Of a stretch of 64,000 nt of DNA, positions 58,533 to 64,000 are shown piece after piece. Under the pieces are notes generated by a model that saw nothing but the letters and a program-made list of their open reading frames with translations, had not been told where the DNA came from and did no database searches. The DNA is taken from the NCBI RefSeq assembly GCF_037200945.1, contig NZ_JBBCGP010000001.1, positions 2,230,501-2,294,500 on the forward strand, in the 5' to 3' direction. The translations under genes and the position numbers were made by a program. Each line of letters starts with the position of its first letter. The stretch's first letter is position 1. Source of the stretch: Methylovirgula sp. GTDB taxonomy: Bacteria > Pseudomonadota > Alphaproteobacteria > Rhizobiales > Beijerinckiaceae.

Positions 58533-59435
58533 TTAACTTGTCGTCTTGCCGGCACGGCCGATGAGATCCTGGATGAATTGCCAGGCGGTACGGCCGGAAC
58601 GGGCGCCGCGCGTCGTGGCCCATTCAAGCGCCTCGGCCGTCGTCTTGACCCGGTCAACTTCCAACCCGTAATGCGCGATATAGGCAAAGACCATCGCGAT
58701 ATAGTCGTACTGGCTGCATTTGTGGAAGCCGAGCCAGAGACCGAAACGGTCTGACAGCGAGACCTTTTCTTCCACCGTCTCGCCGGGGTTGAGCGCCGTC
58801 GAGCGTTCGTTCTCGATCATCTCGCGCGCCAGCAGGTGGCGCCGGTTCGACGTGGCATAGAGGATGACATTCGCCGGGCGTCCTTCGATGCCGCCTTCGA
58901 GCACCGTTTTCAGCGACTTGTAGCTTGTGTCTTCGCCATCGAAGGAGAGATCGTCGCAGAAGATGAGGAAGCGGTAGGGCGAGTCACGCAAGAGCGCCAT
59001 CAGATCCGGCAGATGCTCGATATCCTCGCGGTGGATTTCGACAAGCTTCATCGGCCGGTAGCCTGGCGTCTTGGCAAGCCGCACATTGATGTCCGCGTGC
59101 ACGGCTTTGACCAGCGAAGACTTGCCCATGCCGCGGGCGCCCCAGAGCAGGGCGTTATTGGCGGCAAATCCTTTAGCGAAACGCTCGGTGTTCTCGATCA
59201 GGATGTCGCGCACCTGATCGATGCCGCGCAGCAATTCGATCTCGACGCGGTTGACCTTGATGACTGGATGCAGAAGGCCGCCCTTCGCCTGCCAGACGAA
59301 TGCGTCGGCGCGGCTCAGGTCCGGTGCGCGTGCCGGGGGCGGCGCCAGGCGCTCCAGCGCCTCGGCGATGCGTTTCAGGGTCGTCTGAAGCTCCGGCGCG
59401 CTCGGCGCGGCCGCGATATCCGTCTGGCTGGTCAT
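58533..59435 (-). CDS. DUF815-family AAA ATPase
   Basis: A 300-aa cytoplasmic ATPase (COG2607). Walker A is LLWGARGMGKSSLVKAV, Walker B RFLIFCDDLSFDGED, and sensor 1 YATSNRRHLL, followed by LSDRFGLWLGFHKCSQYDYIAMV, all typical. The family is nearly universal in alphaproteobacteria and its job is unknown. It converges on the permease gene and diverges from yajC, with about 155 bases to the latter. Confidence 0.9.
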   Translation of the reverse strand: MTSQTDIAAAPSAPELQTTLKRIAEALERLAPPPARAPDLSRADAFVWQAKGGLLHPVIKVNRVEIELLRGIDQVRDILIENTERFAKGFAANNALLWGARGMGKSSLVKAVHADINVRLAKTPGYRPMKLVEIHREDIEHLPDLMALLRDSPYRFLIFCDDLSFDGEDTSYKSLKTVLEGGIEGRPANVILYATSNRRHLLAREMIENERSTALNPGETVEEKVSLSDRFGLWLGFHKCSQYDYIAMVFAYIAHYGLEVDRVKTTAEALEWATTRGARSGRTAWQFIQDLIGRAGKTTS

Positions 59436-59591
59436 TTTTCTCGCATTCCCAAGGTGATGCGGATGTAATGAACGGCATCGCCCGCGTCCAGCATGGCGCC
59501 ATTGCTTTCGCGCTCGCGCTGGCTATAGTCGCGCCGCAAATCAGGGCAGGATGCCCGCCGTAGAGGGCGTAAGCCCCTGAAGGAGAGGAAT

Positions 59592-59933
59592 TTGTTTACC
59601 CCGGCTTTCGCCCAGGTTCTGGGCGGCGGCACGTCCGGCAGCGCTTCCGACATTTTCAGTTTTGTCGCGCCCTTCGTGCTCATCGTCATCATCATGTATT
59701 TCTTGGTCATTCGCCCGCAGCAGAAGAGCTCCCGTGCGCATGCCGATCTGGTCAAGAACGTCCGCCGCGGCGACACGATCGTTATGACCGGCGGCCTCAT
59801 CGGCAAGGTCTCTCGCGTGATCGACGACAACGAAGTCGAGCTTGAAATTGCCCCCAATGTCAAAGTGCGGGTATCGCGGGCGCAGATTTCGGACGTGCGT
59901 TCCAAGGGCGAGCCGGTCAAGGATGCCGCCTGA
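59592..59933 (+). CDS. yajC: Preprotein translocase subunit YajC
   Basis: A 113-aa single-span membrane protein that associates with SecDF. The hydrophobic span VAPFVLIVIIMYFLVIRPQQK with the RPQQ motif is the YajC signature, and VKNVRRGDTIVMTGGLIGKVSRV is its conserved cytoplasmic domain. The TTG at 59592 has AAGGAGAGGAA directly upstream, which decides the start. It heads the yajC-secD-secF operon. Confidence 0.93.
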   Translation: MFTPAFAQVLGGGTSGSASDIFSFVAPFVLIVIIMYFLVIRPQQKSSRAHADLVKNVRRGDTIVMTGGLIGKVSRVIDDNEVELEIAPNVKVRVSRAQISDVRSKGEPVKDAA

Positions 59934-59970
59934 CGCATTTGCGTCTAACTAGAAAAGATAATCCTCGCCT

Positions 59971-61566
59971 ATGCTGCGCTTTGCGACCTGGAAAGTTGTT
60001 TCGATCCTATCGGCGACCCTGCTCGCCGTCTTGGTGATCGCCCCGAGCCTGTTGTCGCCAGGCGCGCGCGCCGCGCTTGAGGCGCATGTGCCGAGCTGGC
60101 TTCCGATGCGCACCATCGTGCTCGGCCTCGATCTGCAAGGCGGCTCGCATGTCCTGCTCGAGGTCGATGCCGCCTCGGTCCTGAAAACCGAAGTCCAGAA
60201 TCTGCGCGATGATACGCGGCGCCTGCTGCGCGAGCAGAAAATCCCGATCAGCGGCGGCGTCGCCATGCTGCAGAAGGGCGTGCAATTCCATCTGCTTGAT
60301 GCGGCCGACGGCCAGAAGATCATGCCGAAGCTCAGCCAGCTTGCCCAGCCGATCGGCGGGACTTTGCTTGGCGGCACGGCGGCTCCGGGGCTCGATGTCA
60401 AAGATACGGGCAATGGCACGCTTCAATTGCTGGTGACGGACGACGCCCTCCACGACAAGGTGCGCCACGCGGTCGATCAATCGATCGAAGTGCTGCGACG
60501 CCGCGTCGATGCCCTGGGCACGACGGAGCCGAACATCCAGCGCCAGGGCGACGATCGTATTCTGGTCGAAGTGCCGGGGCTGCAAAACCCCGAGAAGCTG
60601 AAGCAAATTCTCGGCACGACCGCCAAACTCGAATTCCGCCTCGTCGGCCAGCCAAACGAGGACCCGAACGACGTTGAGCAGCTCGACCAGACCGAGGAAC
60701 CCGGCAAGATACCGGTCGAAAAACAGGTCATGGTGCAGGGCGAGGATTTGACTGACGCGCAGCCGGGTTTCGATCCGCAGACCGGCGAAGCCATCGTCGA
60801 TTTCCGCTTCAATATCCGCGGCGGCGAGCGATTCGGCGAAGTGACCTCCGCCAATGTTGGCCGGCCCTTCGCCATCGTACTCGACGGCAAGGTCATCTCT
60901 GCGCCAGTGATCCGGGGGCCGATCACGGGTGGCTCGGGACAGATTTCCGGCCATTTCACCACCGAGGCCGCCAACAATCTGGCGATCCTGCTGCGTGCCG
61001 GCGCGCTGCCCGCCAAGCTTACTATTGTCGAAGAGCGCACGGTGGGCCCGGGTCTCGGTCAGGATTCGATTGATGCCGGCAAGCGTGCCGCTTTCGTCGG
61101 CGCGGCGCTGGTGCTGGGCTATATGCTCATCACGTACGGCACGTTCGGCATTTTCGCGAATATCGCGCTCATCGTGCATATCGCCTTCATCTTCGCTGGC
61201 CTTATCCTGCTTGGTGCGACGCTGACGCTGCCCGGCATCGCCGGCATCGTGCTGACGATCGGTATGGCGGTCGACTCGAACGTGCTGATCTACGAACGTA
61301 TCCGCGAGGAGGCCCATGCCGGGCGCTCGATCGTGTCGGCGCTCGACGCCGGTTTCAAACGCGCCTTTGCGACCATCGTCGACTCGAATGTCACGATGTT
61401 CGTTGCCGCCGCGATCCTTTATTTTCTCGGCACGGGGCCTGTGCGCGGCTTTGCCGTGTCGCTTGCGCTTGGCATTCTGACGACCATCGTGACCGCGGTG
61501 ACGATGACGCGCATGATGATCGCGCTCTGGTATCAATATAAGCGGCCAACCAAGCTGCCTATTTAA
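59971..61566 (+). CDS. secD: Protein translocase subunit SecD
   Basis: A 531-aa membrane protein that uses the proton gradient to pull secreted proteins out of the SecYEG channel. N-terminal span, then the large periplasmic domain with GLDLQGGSHVLLEVD and DALGTTEPNIQRQGDDRILVEVPG; the C-terminal half has five spans with GMAVDSNVLIYERIREE and GFKRAFATIVDSNVTMF. Length and motif order are complete. A 45-base palindromic repeat separates it from secF. Confidence 0.95.
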   Translation: MLRFATWKVVSILSATLLAVLVIAPSLLSPGARAALEAHVPSWLPMRTIVLGLDLQGGSHVLLEVDAASVLKTEVQNLRDDTRRLLREQKIPISGGVAMLQKGVQFHLLDAADGQKIMPKLSQLAQPIGGTLLGGTAAPGLDVKDTGNGTLQLLVTDDALHDKVRHAVDQSIEVLRRRVDALGTTEPNIQRQGDDRILVEVPGLQNPEKLKQILGTTAKLEFRLVGQPNEDPNDVEQLDQTEEPGKIPVEKQVMVQGEDLTDAQPGFDPQTGEAIVDFRFNIRGGERFGEVTSANVGRPFAIVLDGKVISAPVIRGPITGGSGQISGHFTTEAANNLAILLRAGALPAKLTIVEERTVGPGLGQDSIDAGKRAAFVGAALVLGYMLITYGTFGIFANIALIVHIAFIFAGLILLGATLTLPGIAGIVLTIGMAVDSNVLIYERIREEAHAGRSIVSALDAGFKRAFATIVDSNVTMFVAAAILYFLGTGPVRGFAVSLALGILTTIVTAVTMTRMMIALWYQYKRPTKLPI

Positions 61567-61567
61567 G

Positions 61568-61612
61568 CGCATGATCTTCACCGAAAAGTCTGCAACTTTT
61601 CGGGATCATGCG
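61568..61612. repeat. Palindromic intergenic repeat between secD and secF
   Basis: CGCATGATC (61568-61576) and GATCATGCG (61604-61612) enclose a second hairpin CCGAAAAGT-CTGCA-ACTTTTCGG (61581-61603). Similar GATC-ending palindromes around an AAAGT core are, as I recall, abundant between genes of Hyphomicrobiales, so this is probably a copy of a dispersed element. Confidence 0.7.
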
Positions 61613-61635
61613 ATGGTTCGATCTAAGGTTTTGCG

Positions 61636-62598
61636 ATGAAGCTGCTGCGCCTCGCCCCGGAGAATACCAAGTTCCCGTTCATGCGGTTTCGCCGCGTGAG
61701 CTATCCATTCTCCGCGTTCATGTCGATCGTCTCCGTTGCGTTGTTCCTGACGTTCGGGATGAATTTCGGTATCGATTTCTCCGGCGGTACGCTGATGGAG
61801 CTGCGCGCCAAGACGGGCGCCGCCGACATTTCCGCGATCCGCACCGAAATGCGCAAGCTCACGAGCGGCGACATCGAAGTGCAGGGCTTCGGCAGCCCAT
61901 CCGACGTGTTGTTGCGTTTCGGCGTGCCGAAGGAAGGCGCGGCGGCGCAGGAGCAGACAGTTGCCGCGGTCAAGAACGCGCTCGGCAATCAATATGATTT
62001 CCGCCGTGTTGAAGTCGTGGGCCCACGCGTCTCCGGCGAGCTGGTGCAATCCGGTACGCTCGGCGTTGTCATCTCGATCATCGCGGTGCTGTGCTATCTC
62101 TGGTTCCGATTTGAATGGCAGTTTGCCGTCGGCGCGATCATCGCGACGATGCACGATCTTCTGCTGACTGTCGGCTTCTTCTCGCTGACGCGGCTCGAAT
62201 TCAACACCACGTCCATCGCCGCGATTCTTACCATCGTCGGCTATTCGCTGAACGAGACGGTGGTTGTTCTCGACCGCATCCGCGAGATGCGGAAGAAATA
62301 CCGCAAGATGCCGACCGATCAATTGATCGATCTTTCGGTCAATGCCGTCCTGCCACGCACGATCATGACGGCGACCACGGTTTTCCTTGCGTTGCTCTCG
62401 CTGGTCATTTTCGGCGGTGAGGTCATCCGCTCGTTCTCGCTCGCGATGATCTGGGGCATCTGCGTCGCGACCTATTCGTCGGTCTTCATCTGCTCGCCGA
62501 TGCTGATCTATCTCGGCTTGCGCAATGTAAGCGCCGAACCGGCCCCGACGGGCGCGAAGGATTCGAAAGCCAGACCGGGCGCCGTCAAGACGGCGTAA
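61636..62598 (+). CDS. secF: Protein translocase subunit SecF
   Basis: A 320-aa partner of SecD with six membrane spans. It has MNFGIDFSGGTLMELRAK near the N-terminus, and the C-terminal GYSLNETVVVLDRIRE and ATTVFLALLSLVIFGGEVIRSFS segments typical of SecF. It follows secD by 69 bases, past the palindromic repeat, and the DUF498 gene follows by 11 bases. Confidence 0.95.
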   Translation: MKLLRLAPENTKFPFMRFRRVSYPFSAFMSIVSVALFLTFGMNFGIDFSGGTLMELRAKTGAADISAIRTEMRKLTSGDIEVQGFGSPSDVLLRFGVPKEGAAAQEQTVAAVKNALGNQYDFRRVEVVGPRVSGELVQSGTLGVVISIIAVLCYLWFRFEWQFAVGAIIATMHDLLLTVGFFSLTRLEFNTTSIAAILTIVGYSLNETVVVLDRIREMRKKYRKMPTDQLIDLSVNAVLPRTIMTATTVFLALLSLVIFGGEVIRSFSLAMIWGICVATYSSVFICSPMLIYLGLRNVSAEPAPTGAKDSKARPGAVKTA

Positions 62599-62609
62599 GG
62601 AGCCGACGC

Positions 62610-62996
62610 ATGTCCGGCCCAAAATATTCAGGCTTTTTGCCCGGCCGGCATGTGATCGAGGGCTATGGCAATTTCGGCTTCACCTTTGGCGGCATGTCGC
62701 ATCGCGGCTCGATCCTGGCTCTCCCGTCCGGCATCTATGCCTGGGACGTGTTAGGGCCGGAAGATCTCGGCGTCGGCGCGTTGGCGCAGGTCTTCGCCGA
62801 ACCGAAAGGTGAAATCGAACATCTGCTGATCGGCACCGGCGTGGAACTGCGGCCACTGGCCAAGGAACTCCGTGCTGCGCTCAATCGCGACGGAATTCGC
62901 GTCGAGCCGATGGCGACGGGGGCGGCGGCGCGGACCTATTCGATCCTGCTCGGTGAAAACCGTCGTGTCGCGGCGGCGCTGATCGCCGTGGCTTGA
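62610..62996 (+). CDS. Mth938-like domain protein (NDUFAF3 homologue)
   Basis: A 128-aa protein of the Mth938/DUF498 fold: IEGYGNFGFTFGGMSHRGSILALPSGIYAW, then HLLIGTGVELRPLAKELRAAL and AARTYSILLGENRRVAAALIAV. Its mitochondrial relative NDUFAF3 helps to assemble complex I; the bacterial protein often sits beside secDF. It is 11 bases after secF and six before the next gene. Confidence 0.88.
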   Translation: MSGPKYSGFLPGRHVIEGYGNFGFTFGGMSHRGSILALPSGIYAWDVLGPEDLGVGALAQVFAEPKGEIEHLLIGTGVELRPLAKELRAALNRDGIRVEPMATGAAARTYSILLGENRRVAAALIAVA

Positions 62997-63002
62997 GCGG
63001 CG

Positions 63003-63815
63003 ATGGATCACGCGGCCGATTACACATATTGCGAGGCACTCCTTCGGCGCAACGATCCCGACCGCTGGCTGGCAAGCCTGTTTCTGCCGGTGGCGTTGCG
63101 CTCGCATGTCGTCGCGCTCTATGCCTTTAGCGACGAGATCGCCCGCGTCCGCGCGCATGTGAGCGAGCCTTTGCTGGGTGAAATCCGCTTCCAATATTGG
63201 CGCGATGTGCTGACGGGCGAGCGCGGCGGGGATGCGCCGGTCGCGGCGGCGCTGGTCGATACGGTCGAGCGCTTCCGGCTGCCACGCGAAAAACTCATCA
63301 GCCTCATCGATGCGCGCCTGTTCGATCTCTACGACGCGCCGATGCCGAGCGTCACGGCCCTCGAATCCTACGCCGCGGCGACGGCGGGGTCGTTATTTCA
63401 ACTCGCGGCGTTCATCCTCGATCCCGCGGCCGACGTCGCGGCGGCATCGCGGCACGCGGGGATCGCCTATGCCGTTACTGGCCTTTTGCGCGGGCTGCCT
63501 TGGCAAGTTGCTGCCGGGCAGACCTATGTGCCGCGCGAGCTTTACGCTGGCTCGGACTTGAAGACCGATCGCCCGGCGCTCGATGCCGCCTTGGCAAAGC
63601 TGCGGGTGCTGGTGCGTCAGAATCTGGCCGCTTTGGCTACCGAGCCTGCCACCAAATCCGGGCAGGCGGCGCCGGCGTTTCTCCCCGCCGCGCTGTGCGA
63701 GCTTTACCTACCGCAGATGGAAAAGCCGGGCTACGATCCGCTCGCGACCCTCGTCGAGGTTCCGCAATGGCGGCGCCAGTGGCGACTCTGGCGCGCGGCG
63801 CGGAAAATCGTCTAG
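63003..63815 (+). CDS. Phytoene/squalene synthase-family protein (NDUFAF6-like)
   Basis: A 270-aa protein with the fold of head-to-head prenyl synthases (LFLPVALRSHVVALYAFSDEIARVRAHVSEPLLGEIRFQYWRDVL). The second aspartate-rich motif of active enzymes (NILRDVxED) is here TGLLRGLPWQVAAGQTYVP, with no aspartates, so catalysis is unlikely. That matches NDUFAF6, a mitochondrial complex I assembly factor. It is six bases after the NDUFAF3-like gene and probably works with it. The remaining 185 bases of the window hold no convincing gene. Confidence 0.82.
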   Translation: MDHAADYTYCEALLRRNDPDRWLASLFLPVALRSHVVALYAFSDEIARVRAHVSEPLLGEIRFQYWRDVLTGERGGDAPVAAALVDTVERFRLPREKLISLIDARLFDLYDAPMPSVTALESYAAATAGSLFQLAAFILDPAADVAAASRHAGIAYAVTGLLRGLPWQVAAGQTYVPRELYAGSDLKTDRPALDAALAKLRVLVRQNLAALATEPATKSGQAAPAFLPAALCELYLPQMEKPGYDPLATLVEVPQWRRQWRLWRAARKIV

Positions 63816-64000
63816 CTGGCGCTTGCCGGTTTGCAGGATGCCGGGAATGGTCTAGAAGGCCGAATGTTCAGAAAAGCTTCATCCGCGGCCCGAATTATCA
63901 GCCCGGCCGGCGCCTAAGCCAGCGCGTCGCCGGGCGTTGCGTAGTCTTCCGCGGCTCTGCCGCACGATCAGGCCTTTGCACAGATGAATGAACAGACACG

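Noticed and set aside
60007..61581. 524-codon minus-strand frame opposite secD
   Set aside because: Same reason: secD is certain and the antisense frame has biased composition.
63984..64000. ATG near the right edge as the start of another gene
   Set aside because: Only 17 bases are visible and there is no ribosome site.
1..64000. CRISPR arrays, rRNA genes, IS elements with transposase
   Set aside because: No regularly spaced repeats, no rRNA sequence and no transposase-like protein were found; the hexanucleotide tract has no spacers.

Overview
The window is a 64 kb piece of an alphaproteobacterial chromosome, most likely Hyphomicrobiales (a Beijerinckiaceae- or Methylocystaceae-like organism; the family is inference). 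Support comes from MipZ, DUF3126, NrsF and bufferin genes, a secDF cluster followed by homologues of mitochondrial complex I assembly factors, GC-rich codon use and dense ATGA-type operon overlaps.

Left chromosomal block (1-7850): the end of ftsW, then murG-murC-murB in overlapping translation (cell-wall precursor synthesis), a TauE/SafE exporter, a molybdate transporter modB-modC without modA in the window, a CinA/MoCF-domain protein and a xanthine-guanine phosphoribosyltransferase.

Genomic island (about 7878-39227, 31.3 kb): it has cut a chromosomal tRNA-Leu(UAA) gene in two through the anticodon stem-loop. The 5' half is at 7851-7892 and the 3' half at 39213-39274; both carry the same 15-bp core AAGGACTTAAAATCC. 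Joined, the halves make a perfect tRNA-Leu. Directly after the integrase gene the island supplies a complete replacement tRNA-Leu(UAA) gene (9330-9653) whose anticodon is interrupted by a 235-nt group I intron, at the point where the integrase target core would otherwise be rebuilt. This integrase plus intron-armoured replacement tRNA is the most striking feature of the window. The cargo is rich in conflict genes: a Vsr nuclease, a double-GHKL histidine kinase and a receiver protein with a HEPN-like R-N-x3-H motif, convergent with and overlapping a C5 DNA methyltransferase (9903-14901); an ArdC antirestriction protein; a nucleoside-phosphorylase-like possible effector with a small partner; HipBA; and a 1573-aa Mrr-nuclease/STAND NTPase of Avs type with a Cro/C1-type regulator. 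The mobilisation genes are a candidate oriT, mobC, a relaxase, accessory proteins and a VirD4-type coupling protein. No mating-pore genes are present, so the island looks mobilisable rather than self-conjugative.

Right chromosomal block (39275-64000): an anti-sigma gene nrsF diverges from a bufferin operon (bufA1-bufB-bufC-doxX), and both sides have a matching GTAACG-N16-CGTA ECF-type promoter. Then come a PCuAC-family protein that has lost its copper ligands, mipZ, an FAD monooxygenase, a zinc-finger protein, an alpha/beta hydrolase, cysE, a tandem DUF3126 protein, a gamma carbonic anhydrase, PilZ and PAS proteins, dusA, a LuxR-type regulator, chaA, a MocR-type regulator divergent from an APC permease, a DUF815 ATPase, and finally yajC-secD-secF with Mth938/NDUFAF3-like and NDUFAF6-like genes.
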